64,000 nt of DNA, taken from Methylohalobius sp964654415. Lineage in GTDB: Bacteria > Pseudomonadota > Gammaproteobacteria > Methylococcales > Methylothermaceae. Below the pieces are notes generated by a model that saw only the letters and a list, made by a program, of their open reading frames with translations, did not search any database and had not been told where the DNA came from. The stretch lies in the NCBI GenBank assembly GCA_964654415.1, contig CAZZIP010000001.1, positions 62,001 through 126,000 on the forward strand. The letters run 5' to 3'. This document shows positions 34,346 to 42,618 of the stretch, piece after piece; positions within the stretch are counted from its first letter, which is position 1, and the number at the start of each line of letters is the position of its first letter. Both the position numbers and the translations under genes were made by a program.

Positions 34346-34866
34346 CGCTCAATTCCCCGTTCTCTAAGCCAAGCAAGCGCTTGGTTTACCAATGCGTCGC
34401 GGTTGCCCAAAGTTACTTCCCAAAGCTCAACTCCAGGCCAGCGTTTGACTTCTTCGATGAAGCCGCCGCCGTGCTTGGCGACGGTGGCGATGACCGGTTT
34501 GCCTGCCGCCAGGAGTTGCTCGACGCGATTCGTGAAGACCCGGGACAAGCATTCCATCTTGCCGATCTCGTCGATGAGGTAAACTTTGCCCGGTCGGGTC
34601 AGGGCAGCTTCCACCAAGCGGTCGATGGCGGCTACGTCGACCCTGTAGCGGCCAACGCGGTAAGGGGAAGCAAAATCCACGTGGGCGATCATTCCCGACT
34701 CTCCCGCAAACCCCACTAGCCTAAAGCCCACCCGCTGCTTGCCCGCGCGCACCTCTTGCGTGTAGAAGCCAGCCAAAGGAAGGCCAGCAAGGCGCTGAGC
34801 GAGGCGCTGGATCAAGGTGGTCTTGCCGATTCCTGGAACGCCAGTCAAAAGCAGGACAGAGTTCAT
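34342..34866 (-). CDS. THEP1-type nucleoside-triphosphatase
   Basis: A 174-residue P-loop NTPase of the NTPase_1/THEP1 family, which hydrolyses ATP, GTP and other NTPs in vitro; biological role unknown. Walker A is LTGVPGIGKTTLIQRLA near the N-terminus, Walker B VYLIDEIGKMECLS, and GFYTQEVRAGKQRVGF and IATVAKHGGGFIEEVK are further family motifs. The family is commoner in archaea and thermophiles, so its presence is mildly notable. First gene of the run THEP1-M28-POT-MEKHLA, with 4-base overlaps, divergent from the Kelch gene 49 bases away. Confidence 0.88.
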   Translation of the reverse strand: MNSVLLLTGVPGIGKTTLIQRLAQRLAGLPLAGFYTQEVRAGKQRVGFRLVGFAGESGMIAHVDFASPYRVGRYRVDVAAIDRLVEAALTRPGKVYLIDEIGKMECLSRVFTNRVEQLLAAGKPVIATVAKHGGGFIEEVKRWPGVELWEVTLGNRDALVNQALAWLRERGIER

Positions 34867-34915
34867 CTAGACCTTATACAATAACCGCGCAGAAATTTTC
34901 TGGGGAGGTAAGAGC

Positions 34916-35908
34916 ATGCGCTGCGCCATAGCCTTATTATGCCTAGTTTTTGTATCCTGGACGCAAGCTGCCGAGGAAGCACCCCCACTGCGCAGCGGCG
35001 TTTGGCAAAAAGCCGCATCGGCTCCAACGGCCCGCACCGAAGTGACCTCCGCAGTACTCGAGGGCAAGATCTACGTCATCGGCGGATTTTCGCCGCTTCG
35101 CTTTGGCAACCTGCTCAAGTTAAGCGTAAGCGATGCGGTCGAAGTCTACGATCCGGCTAAAGATCGCTGGAGGATAGCCGCGCCTCTGCCCAAGCCCTTG
35201 CATCACGCCGCGGCGGTCTCGGTAAGCGGGCGCCTGTTCGTCTTCGGCGGTTTTGCGCCCAGTCTGACTTCGGTTTGGAACCCAGTCGATACAGTGTTCG
35301 AATATCTGCCGCAGGAGAACCGCTGGATCCAACGCCGGCCCATGCCCACCGCCCGCGGGGCTCTGGCGGCTGCAGCGCTGGATGGCAAAATTTTTACCAT
35401 CGGCGGCTACGACGGCCAAAAGAGCCTGGCCGTGGTAGAGGTGTACAACCCGGTTACCGACACCTGGCAACCTGCCGCTTCCTTGGCCACGCCGCGCGAC
35501 CATCTGGCGGCTGCGGCGCTGGATGGCAAAGTCTATGCTATAGGTGGGCGCGTAAATCTGGATTATAGGCGCAATTTGGCAGAGGTGGAAGCTTACGATC
35601 CCGGCGTTGGGCGCTGGCGCGAGGTCAGACCGCTTCCTACTCCCAGAAGCGGCATCGCCGCCGCTGTACTCCAAGGAATGATCGTGGTTTTAGGCGGCGA
35701 AAGCGGGGAGGGGACGTTCAAAGAAAGCGAGGCGTATTGGCCGAAAGCCGATACTTGGGTGAGCCTACCGCCGCTGCCCACACCTCGCCACGGGCTGGCC
35801 GCAGCGGTGGTCGCCGGGCGCTTATACGCGCTGTGTGGCGGTACCCGGCCGGGTGGGTCCTACAGCCAGCTCAATGAGGTGTTCATCCCCGCCGGTCAAG
35901 CGTGGTAA
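34916..35908 (+). CDS. Exported Kelch-repeat beta-propeller protein
   Basis: A 330-residue secreted or periplasmic protein. The signal peptide MRCAIALLCLVFVSWTQA is followed by six Kelch repeats of about 50 residues, each with a double-Gly strand: IYVIGGFSP, LFVFGGFAP, IFTIGGYDGQ, VYAIGGRV, IVVLGGESGEG, LYALCGGTRPG, with the alternating W..... PMPTAR/PLPTPR turns. This predicts a six-bladed propeller. Ligand or enzyme activity is unknown; a sialate mutarotase-like role (NanM has six Kelch blades) is one possibility but no sialate genes are near. GGGGAGG precedes the ATG. The next gene, 61 bases on, encodes an outer-membrane barrel. Confidence 0.9.
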   Translation: MRCAIALLCLVFVSWTQAAEEAPPLRSGVWQKAASAPTARTEVTSAVLEGKIYVIGGFSPLRFGNLLKLSVSDAVEVYDPAKDRWRIAAPLPKPLHHAAAVSVSGRLFVFGGFAPSLTSVWNPVDTVFEYLPQENRWIQRRPMPTARGALAAAALDGKIFTIGGYDGQKSLAVVEVYNPVTDTWQPAASLATPRDHLAAAALDGKVYAIGGRVNLDYRRNLAEVEAYDPGVGRWREVRPLPTPRSGIAAAVLQGMIVVLGGESGEGTFKESEAYWPKADTWVSLPPLPTPRHGLAAAVVAGRLYALCGGTRPGGSYSQLNEVFIPAGQAW

Positions 35909-35969
35909 GTCTTTGTCTATGCTGGAGAAGGTTGATAGGCTCCCATCCTGGATTTCGCCTGGAGGTGGT

Positions 35970-37262
35970 ATGAGGATTTTCCGTCTGATCTGGCTAGGGT
36001 TGGTTCTGCTGACCGTCCGCGTGGGCGCAGACACTGAAAGTTGCCTGACGCCCGAGCAAATAGCCAACCAGTCCCCGCCAGCGGGAGGGCGGGTATGTAC
36101 TTATCTGTTTAGACAAAGGCTTACAATCCCGGTGGCGGACCGGCGCCACATCCGTGCCTGGTTCCTAGGCGCCAACTATAATTTTCCCGCCCCTTCGGAG
36201 CGCCGGGTGGAGCCTTTCGCTTCCTTATACCTCTGGGAACAGCCGGACGACGATCGCTTGTTCTGGGGGGATGTGGCGCTGCTCTACAACAACCTGTTCT
36301 TCGCCCAGAAATTCCACGGCGATTTCGAATGGGTAACGGCGTTTGAGAACTTCACTGTTCCCTTCCAGCAGAACGAGATCGTCGATGGGCGCAAGCAGCG
36401 CCGTGAGGAAATCCTGTGGGGGTACGTGCGGCCCGGCATCGGCCTCGGCTGGCGGCGTAAGATGGCGCCTTTCTACCCAGACAACATGCAGGCGGTCAGC
36501 CTTCTGGTCCAACCGGGGTATCTGTATTTCGGCGATTCGGCCGCTGGAGGCGGTTTCCGTGACCCAAGCGATACCTTCGAGACCCGGGTCCATCTTCGCC
36601 TGCGTTGGGATGCCTTCCGGCGCAATCTCATCAGCCTGCCTCAGGACGGTTTTGCTCTGGGGGGAGACGCGATCTACGGCCATCGCTTCCGCTGGCGCGA
36701 TTGGGGGCTGCCCCAAGACCAAGGTAATCGGGGACATCGTCGGGCCGAGGCCGATTACGCTTGGTTTAGCGCCTACGCTTTGGGAATTAGCCCGCTGCCC
36801 TTCGTGACCAGCGAGCGCCATCGCCTGCTGGGAGCGCTGCACGTCGGGATCGGCCCCAACATGGACCGCTTCAGCCATACTCCCACCACCCGTCCGATGG
36901 GCGGCTTTAACCCTTTGGGGCAGGAGTACCACAGCACAGCCTTTCCAGTTCTGCCCGGGGCGGCGCTGCTCGAATTTTTCCCCGATCGCTATGCCATCGC
37001 CCACGGCGAGTGGCGCTATCAGCCGACCTTTTTCAGCGCGGTGAGCGCTTATGGTGGGGCGGGCTATCTCAATCCCCAGCGCCGCTTAGACGGTAGAGTT
37101 GACCGCAAAGACACAGTCATGCCATTTGTGGGCGGCCGGATCGTCACCGGCTTTTTCGGCAGTACCTTATTGACGCTGGATTACGCGCACAACTTCGGGC
37201 TGCACCGCAAGGAGAGCGGGCACGGCAACCAGGTAGTCGTATCGTTGTCCGGTCAGTTTTGA
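35970..37262 (+). CDS. Predicted outer-membrane beta-barrel protein, unknown function
   Basis: A 430-residue exported protein I do not recognise. The signal peptide is MRIFRLIWLGLVLLTVRVGA, and GGAGGTGG sits just before the ATG. The rest alternates aromatic and polar residues in about 10-residue strands (FASLYLWEQ, LLVQPGYLYFGD, EWRYQPTFFSAVSAYGGAGY, TLLTLDYAHNFGLH) and ends VVVSLSGQF, with the terminal Phe typical of outer-membrane barrels. Two Cys (ESC, RVC) near the mature N-terminus may form a disulfide. The style recalls Omp85 surface-antigen barrels, but I see no POTRA domain. Its place after the Kelch gene suggests a joint envelope role. Confidence 0.65.
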   Translation: MRIFRLIWLGLVLLTVRVGADTESCLTPEQIANQSPPAGGRVCTYLFRQRLTIPVADRRHIRAWFLGANYNFPAPSERRVEPFASLYLWEQPDDDRLFWGDVALLYNNLFFAQKFHGDFEWVTAFENFTVPFQQNEIVDGRKQRREEILWGYVRPGIGLGWRRKMAPFYPDNMQAVSLLVQPGYLYFGDSAAGGGFRDPSDTFETRVHLRLRWDAFRRNLISLPQDGFALGGDAIYGHRFRWRDWGLPQDQGNRGHRRAEADYAWFSAYALGISPLPFVTSERHRLLGALHVGIGPNMDRFSHTPTTRPMGGFNPLGQEYHSTAFPVLPGAALLEFFPDRYAIAHGEWRYQPTFFSAVSAYGGAGYLNPQRRLDGRVDRKDTVMPFVGGRIVTGFFGSTLLTLDYAHNFGLHRKESGHGNQVVVSLSGQF

Positions 37263-37266
37263 GAAT

Positions 37267-37342
37267 TGGCTCCCCGGGACGGGCTCGAACCGCCGACCCG
37301 GTGATTAACAGTCACCTGCTCTACCGACTGAGCTACCGGGGA
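37267..37342 (-). tRNA. tRNA-Asn (GUU)
   Basis: On the minus strand a 76-nt cloverleaf with encoded CCA. The acceptor stem TCCCCGG pairs with CCGGGGA; the D-loop is AGCTCAGTCGGTAGAGCA; the anticodon stem-loop GGTGACTGTTAATCACC carries anticodon GTT; the T-arm GGCGGTTCGAGCCCGTC is present. It lies 6 bases after tRNA-Arg and shares its promoter. Confidence 0.96.
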
Positions 37343-37348
37343 GTGGAC

Positions 37349-37425
37349 TGGCGCGCCCGGAAGGATTCGAACCTCCGACCACCTGGTTCGTAGCCAGGTA
37401 CTCTGTCCAACTGAGCTACGGGCGC
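37349..37425 (-). tRNA. tRNA-Arg (ACG)
   Basis: A 77-nt cloverleaf on the minus strand with encoded CCA. Acceptor GCGCCCG pairs with CGGGCGC; the anticodon stem-loop CCTGGCTACGAACCAGG carries ACG (A34 is read as inosine in bacteria); the T-arm GGAGGTTCGAATCCTTC is present. First of a two-tRNA unit with tRNA-Asn. Confidence 0.96.
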
Positions 37426-37442
37426 TCACAAAAGAGTTAGAT

Positions 37443-37471
37443 AATCTACGCAAAGGCCAAATTCCTGTCAA
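37443..37471 (-). promoter_or_regulatory. Sigma-70 promoter of the tRNA-Arg/tRNA-Asn unit
   Basis: On the minus strand: TTGACA (37471-37466), a 17-base spacer, then TAGATT (37448-37443). The perfect -35 box and ideal spacing, 18 bases before tRNA-Arg, make this the best promoter in the window. It lies in the divergent region shared with glgP. Confidence 0.7.
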
Positions 37472-37560
37472 TAGATACTGCGTTTTTTCTGCGCTGGAAG
37501 CTTGGCAAAGTTGCTCGTATATATTTAAATAAAGACCTTTAGCGTAAGGTAAGAAGTGCC

Positions 37561-40074
37561 ATGCCGGTTCAAACTTTGGTCAGAAGCAAACCTTCTTCCT
37601 CCATCGCGGAGTTTCCTCCACTGGGGCTTACCCCGCGGGAGATCCAGGTCGACTACAAGCGTCATTTTAATTATACGCTTGGACGCGATCCCAAGACTTG
37701 TAAGTCCGCGCACTATGCTTATACCGCGTTGGGATTGACGGTGCGGGATCGGTTGATGGAGCGATGGAAGAATACTCGTCGCGTCTATGAAGAGAGCCTC
37801 TGCAAACAAGCTTATTATCTGTCAATGGAGTTTTTGCTGGGGCGCGCTTTGGGAAATGCAATGCTTAACTTGGGTATAACCGATCCTGTTACTGAAGCGT
37901 TGTATGATCTGGGTATTCATTTAGAGGAGTTGATCGAGATCGAACCGGATGCCGGACTCGGTAACGGTGGCCTGGGGCGCTTGGCGGCTTGTTTCCTGGA
38001 TAGCTGCGCTACTCTGCAATTACCAGTAATGGGATATGGCCTGCGCTATGAGTACGGTATGTTCCGCCAGGCAATAGAAAATGGTTTTCAGGTCGAAGAG
38101 CCGGAGCACTGGCTGCGCAATGGCAATGTCTGGGAACTGGAACGTCCGGAGCTGGTGCTGAGGGTGCGCTTCGGTGGTCGGACCGAGGTTGTCACCGACC
38201 GCCAAGGCCGTCGGCAGGTACGCTGGGTAGACACTCACGACGTGTTGGCGGTACCTTATGACGTGCCCATTCCTGGCTATCGCAACGGCACGGTCAACAC
38301 CTTGCGCCTATGGAAAGCAGCGGCGACTGACGAATTTGACCTAGAGGAATTCAATGCTGGCGATTACCCAGAGGCGGTAGCGGCGAAAAACTTGGCCGAA
38401 CAGATCACGCTAGTGCTATATCCCAACGATGCCAGCGAGAGCGGCAAGGAACTTAGGCTGCGCCAGCAGTATTTCCTAGCCTCGGCCAGCCTTCAGGATG
38501 TCTTAAGGCGTTGGGTTTGGACACGGGGGAACGATTTCTCGGAATTTGCCGACAAGAATTGTTTCCAGCTCAACGATACTCACCCCAGCATCGCGGTGGC
38601 CGAGTTGATGCGCCTTTTGGTGGACGAATACGGGCTGGAATGGGACAAGGCCTGGGACATCACCACCCGTACCATGGCTTATACCAACCACACCCTGTTG
38701 CCTGAAGCCTTGGAAAAATGGTCGGTGCGCCTGTTCGAGCGGCTTTTGCCCAGGCTGCTCGAGATCATCTACCAGATCAACGATCGCTTTCTGAACGAGG
38801 TCAGAAAGCGCTGGCCTGGAGACCTTGGGCGGCTGGCGCGCATGTCGTTGATCGAGGAGGGGCCTGAGAAGCAGGTGCGCATGGCTTATCTCGCCATCGT
38901 CGGCAGTTTCTCCGTCAACGGCGTGGCGGCGTTGCATTCTAAGCTTTTAAGCCAGGGCTTGTTTCGCGACTTTTACGAGCTTTGGCCGCACAAATTCAAT
39001 AACAAAACCAACGGGATCACGCCCAGGCGCTGGCTGGCTTGGAGCAATCCTGCATTGAGTGCCTTGATCACCGAGGTGATCGGGGACCACTGGATAACCG
39101 ATCTTAGCCGATTGCGCGAGCTTAAGCCTTTAGCGTCCGATCCAGAATTTCAGCAGCGTTGGGACAAGGTAAGGCAGGCCAATAGAAAACGCCTGATCGA
39201 TTTCGTCGCCCGTGAGGCTGGCGTGGAAATTCCCCCTCACTTCATGCTGGACGTGCAGGTCAAGCGGATCCACGAATACAAAAGGCAGCTGCTCAACGTC
39301 TTGCACGTCATTCACTTGTATGACCGGATTAAACGCGGAGATACTGCAAACTGGACACCTAGAGCGGTCATCATAGGCGGCAAAGCCGCGCCCGGGTATC
39401 TGATGGCCAAGCGCATCATCAAGTTGATCAACAACGTTGCGCAGGTGATCAACAGTGACCCGGATACCGAGGGTTTGCTCAAGCTTGTCTTTTTGCCCAA
39501 TTACCGCGTTTCGGCGATGGAGGTGATCTGCGCCGGAACCGATCTATCCGAACAAATCTCCACCGCCGGCAAGGAAGCCTCGGGAACCGGCAACATGAAA
39601 TTTATGATGAACGGCGCCTTGACCATAGGCACACTAGACGGCGCCAACATCGAGATCCTGGAAGAAGTGGGAGAGGAGCACTTTTTCCTGTTCGGCTTGA
39701 CTGCGGAGCAAGTGGAACAGATGAAAAGGCATTATGATCCTGCGGGAATCATAGCTGCTGATGAGGATTTGTCCCGGGTCATGCGCCTGCTCGAGACCGG
39801 CCATTTCAACCGCTTCGAACCTGGCCTGTTCGACGAGGTGATCGGATCGATCAAGAGTCCGTACGATCCTTGGATGACCGCAGCGGATTTTCGCAGTTAC
39901 GTGGAGGCGCAAAAGCGCGCTGCAGAGGCGTATCGTGACCGGTCGCGCTGGCTGCGTTCCAGCATCCTCAATACTGCATCAAGCGGGCGCTTTTCTAGCG
40001 ACCGGACCATTATGGAATACAACCGCGACATTTGGCGCCTGACGCCTGTTCCACCGGCCGGTCAGTCGGAATGA
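37561..40074 (+). CDS. glgP: Glycogen/starch/alpha-glucan phosphorylase
   Basis: Phosphorolysis of alpha-1,4-glucan ends to glucose 1-phosphate. The 837-residue protein has YYLSMEFLLGRALGNAMLNL, EPDAGLGNGGLGRLAACFLD, YGLRYEYGMFRQ, FNNKTNGITPRRWL, and the pyridoxal-phosphate site AGKEASGTGNMKFMMNGALT with the Schiff-base lysine at 671. Length matches the 800-840 aa family. It lies apart from glgC-glgX (31 kb away) and ends in an ATGA overlap with a membrane-protein gene. AAGGTAAG is the ribosome site. GlgX debranches the limit dextrin this enzyme leaves. Confidence 0.97.
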   Translation: MPVQTLVRSKPSSSIAEFPPLGLTPREIQVDYKRHFNYTLGRDPKTCKSAHYAYTALGLTVRDRLMERWKNTRRVYEESLCKQAYYLSMEFLLGRALGNAMLNLGITDPVTEALYDLGIHLEELIEIEPDAGLGNGGLGRLAACFLDSCATLQLPVMGYGLRYEYGMFRQAIENGFQVEEPEHWLRNGNVWELERPELVLRVRFGGRTEVVTDRQGRRQVRWVDTHDVLAVPYDVPIPGYRNGTVNTLRLWKAAATDEFDLEEFNAGDYPEAVAAKNLAEQITLVLYPNDASESGKELRLRQQYFLASASLQDVLRRWVWTRGNDFSEFADKNCFQLNDTHPSIAVAELMRLLVDEYGLEWDKAWDITTRTMAYTNHTLLPEALEKWSVRLFERLLPRLLEIIYQINDRFLNEVRKRWPGDLGRLARMSLIEEGPEKQVRMAYLAIVGSFSVNGVAALHSKLLSQGLFRDFYELWPHKFNNKTNGITPRRWLAWSNPALSALITEVIGDHWITDLSRLRELKPLASDPEFQQRWDKVRQANRKRLIDFVAREAGVEIPPHFMLDVQVKRIHEYKRQLLNVLHVIHLYDRIKRGDTANWTPRAVIIGGKAAPGYLMAKRIIKLINNVAQVINSDPDTEGLLKLVFLPNYRVSAMEVICAGTDLSEQISTAGKEASGTGNMKFMMNGALTIGTLDGANIEILEEVGEEHFFLFGLTAEQVEQMKRHYDPAGIIAADEDLSRVMRLLETGHFNRFEPGLFDEVIGSIKSPYDPWMTAADFRSYVEAQKRAAEAYRDRSRWLRSSILNTASSGRFSSDRTIMEYNRDIWRLTPVPPAGQSE

Positions 40075-40895
40075 CTAAGCTTACCCTGTTTAACCTGCTC
40101 AAATACACCATTTACGCGCTGCTCCTCTACGACGCCTATCAGTACTTCCAGGCAGACCTCGCCAATGCCAAGCAGATCCTCGCCGCCGGCGCAACGTATC
40201 GGGAGCTCACGCAGACCTTTGCTATCAGCCTAGACGTGACGGCCTGGCTGGTGCTTTTGTTTTGCTTTGAGCTGGAGACTGCCTGGATTTCGCCCGCAAA
40301 GATGAAGGGGGCGCTGTTGTGGGGATTGCACGGGGTGCGTGCCGTCTGTTACTTTTTCGTGCTTTTCTCGTTTTACGGCTATATCGCCAAGTACCTGATG
40401 CTGACTCGGACAGAGCCATTCAACGCGCCCGATCTGTGCGCCCTGGTTGGCGCCGGCTACAGTTACCTTAAAGGTTTGGACGAATACTTGCCGTTGACGG
40501 CTGAATCGTGCCAGGGGTTTGAGGGTTTATCTTTGGTCAAGCTGAAGGGCGCTTCGATTCTCTCCGACCTAGAGCACCTTAAGGACGCCCGCTTCATGGC
40601 GCTGGTGGATGTGGTGAATTCAGCCACCTGGCTGCTCGTAGTGGCGATGCTGGAACTGGACGTTTACTTTAAAGAGCACGCCGGGCTCAAGGGCTGGGTC
40701 CTCCGCGCCAGCGAGGTCACCAACATCGTTTTGTATCTGATCCTCTTGGCAGTGGCGATATTCTATGGGGTGCGGGGGGAGTTTTTGGATTTCTGGGATT
40801 CTTTCCTGTGGCTGGCGGCCTTTGTCCTCATCGATCTGAACGTGCTTGGGATTGTGAATGAGTCTCAGAGCCCTTCCAAGTCTTCGCCTGCCTGA
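40071..40895 (+). CDS. Integral membrane protein of unknown function, coupled to glgP
   Basis: A 274-residue protein I do not recognise. About six hydrophobic segments are visible: LLKYTIYALLLYDAYQYF, DVTAWLVLLFCFELE, VRAVCYFFVLFSFYGYIAKY, ALVDVVNSATWLLVVAMLEL, VTNIVLYLILLAVAIFYGV and FLWLAAFVLIDLNVLGIV. A soluble loop of about 60 residues (LDEYLPLTAESCQGFEG and following) lies in the middle. The start overlaps the glgP stop (ATGA), so translation is coupled, but nothing in it suggests a glycogen role. The last 31 bases overlap the convergent trmL gene. Confidence 0.75.
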   Translation: MTKLTLFNLLKYTIYALLLYDAYQYFQADLANAKQILAAGATYRELTQTFAISLDVTAWLVLLFCFELETAWISPAKMKGALLWGLHGVRAVCYFFVLFSFYGYIAKYLMLTRTEPFNAPDLCALVGAGYSYLKGLDEYLPLTAESCQGFEGLSLVKLKGASILSDLEHLKDARFMALVDVVNSATWLLVVAMLELDVYFKEHAGLKGWVLRASEVTNIVLYLILLAVAIFYGVRGEFLDFWDSFLWLAAFVLIDLNVLGIVNESQSPSKSSPA

Positions 40896-41359
40896 ACCTT
40901 AGCGCCGGCAAAGCCCAGCTGGCGCCAGGCTTCGTATACTACCACGGCTACGGCGTTGGAAAGGTTCAGGCTGCGGCTTGCCGGCACCATCGGCAGCTTG
41001 AGTTTGCGTTCAGGTGGCAGGGCAGCGAGGATATTGGCTGGCAACCCTCGGCTTTCCGGGCCGAACAAAAAGATATCGCCGGGCTGGAAATGCGTTTCGG
41101 TGTATAGCCGGTAGGCTTTAGTGGTGAAGGCAAACAACCGTCTTCTGCCGAACTGGCTCAGCAAAGCGGTAAAGTCGCGATAGCGGTGGACGACGGTCAA
41201 ATCATGGTAATCCAGCCCTGCGCGCTGTAGCTTGGGCTCGGTCAAGTCGAATCCCAAAGGTTCGACTAGGTGCAAGCGGCAGCCGGTATTGGCGCACAAA
41301 CGGATGATATTGCCAGTGTTGGGAGCGATCTCGGGTTCAAACAGGACAACTTCGAACAT
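40865..41359 (-). CDS. trmL: tRNA (cytidine/uridine-2'-O)-methyltransferase TrmL
   Basis: SPOUT-class enzyme that 2'-O-methylates the wobble base of two tRNA-Leu isoacceptors. The 164-residue protein starts MFEVVLFEPEIAPNTGNIIR and has the SPOUT knot motifs LFGPESRGLP and SLNLSNAVAVVVYEAWRQLG. The ATG at 41359 is chosen over 41389 because the family begins at this Met. It overlaps the preceding membrane-protein gene on the other strand by 31 bases. Confidence 0.94.
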   Translation of the reverse strand: MFEVVLFEPEIAPNTGNIIRLCANTGCRLHLVEPLGFDLTEPKLQRAGLDYHDLTVVHRYRDFTALLSQFGRRRLFAFTTKAYRLYTETHFQPGDIFLFGPESRGLPANILAALPPERKLKLPMVPASRSLNLSNAVAVVVYEAWRQLGFAGAKVQAGEDLEGL

Positions 41360-41491
41360 AAGGCGGAGAAGTTGCGCTTGATTTTGCACTAAAATCGAAT
41401 AAAGTCTAGCGGTAAATATTCAATTGCGGTGGTTTGGTCGCGCTAGCCGCCAAGGGTTTAGATCAATAAGGACTTAAGGGGAGATGTTGGA

Positions 41492-42610
41492 ATGGCACTT
41501 AAGCACTTTGCAGCGTGGGTGGTCGTTTTGTTTTTGTTGGCGGCCGGAGCAAGTCAAGGATACGCTGCGACAGCCTCAGCTGGGCAGCATCGGGTCTTTA
41601 AGGCTAAGAAGGTAGCTGCAAGAGCAAAACCCGTAACGCTCAAACGGCGCGTGCCGGCAAAAGCGCGTGCCGTGAAGGTGACCGCTGTGAAAAAGCCTGT
41701 TGCCAGGGTGCGCTCGAAGGCCCTGATAGTCAAGCACAGTCGCTTAGCTAAGCCTCGTTATTTAAGAAAAAGCGTGAAAGGCGTGCACCGGACTAGGCAG
41801 GCCAGGGTGATGCGGCCCAAGGCAGTAGGCGGATATGAACCTTTCGTTTATGCCTCCTCGGTGCTGGTGGCGGATTACCAGAGCGGTCGGCCGATCTATG
41901 CCAAGAACCCCGACCATTTAACTCCCATCGCTTCCATTACCAAGCTGATGACGGCGCTTGTCACTTTAGAGGCCAATCTGCCTTTGGGCGAGTACATTAC
42001 GATTACGTCCGAGGACGTAGACCGGATCAAACACACGGGGTCCAGACTGGCTTTAGGGACCAAGCTCACCCGCTTGGAGCTCTTGCATCTGGCTTTGATT
42101 GCTTCGGAAAACCGGGCGGCGGCGGCTTTATCCCGAGCCTATCCCGGTGGGCGCGGGGCTTTCGTTGCCGCCATGAACCGCAAGGCCAGGGAGTTGGGCA
42201 TGACCAACACGTATTTCGTAGACGGCACGGGTTTGTCCAGCCATAACCGCTCCACCGCCAAGGATCTGGTGAAGCTGGTACAGGCTGCCTATCGCAATCC
42301 GCTGATCCGGAGCATCACGACCACTGCCAGCTACGAGGTGGAAGAACGCGGTTTAGCGTTCTTCAATACCAACCGCCTGGTTCGCCGCAGCGACTGGGAG
42401 ATCGGCGTTTCCAAGACCGGTTTCATCAACGAGGCCGGCTACTGTCTAGTGATGCAGGCCAATATCGCTGGACGACCGGTCATCATGGTGCTTTTGCACT
42501 CGCGCGACAAATGGTCAAGGATCGCTGATGCCGAACGGATTCGCAGATGGCTGGAAGGCGGCGCGATGCAGCGCTATGTCCAGCGCCAGGGCCGAGACGC
42601 CTCTGTCTAA
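41492..42610 (+). CDS. pbpG: D-alanyl-D-alanine endopeptidase (PBP7-type) with very basic N-terminal linker
   Basis: Periplasmic penicillin-binding serine peptidase (S11 family) cutting D-Ala-meso-DAP cross-links. A signal peptide (residues 1-26, ending GYAA) is followed by an unusual linker, residues 33-110, with about 15 Lys and 14 Arg and no Asp or Glu. The catalytic domain has SxxK at Ser148-Lys151 (ASITKLMT), SEN at 205-207, and KTG at 308-310 (SKTGFINEAG). YFVDGTGLSSHNRST is another family motif. The total of 372 residues is about 60 more than E. coli PbpG, accounted for by the basic linker. A GGGGAGA site precedes the ATG. Confidence 0.93.
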   Translation: MALKHFAAWVVVLFLLAAGASQGYAATASAGQHRVFKAKKVAARAKPVTLKRRVPAKARAVKVTAVKKPVARVRSKALIVKHSRLAKPRYLRKSVKGVHRTRQARVMRPKAVGGYEPFVYASSVLVADYQSGRPIYAKNPDHLTPIASITKLMTALVTLEANLPLGEYITITSEDVDRIKHTGSRLALGTKLTRLELLHLALIASENRAAAALSRAYPGGRGAFVAAMNRKARELGMTNTYFVDGTGLSSHNRSTAKDLVKLVQAAYRNPLIRSITTTASYEVEERGLAFFNTNRLVRRSDWEIGVSKTGFINEAGYCLVMQANIAGRPVIMVLLHSRDKWSRIADAERIRRWLEGGAMQRYVQRQGRDASV

Positions 42611-42618
42611 AGCAGATT

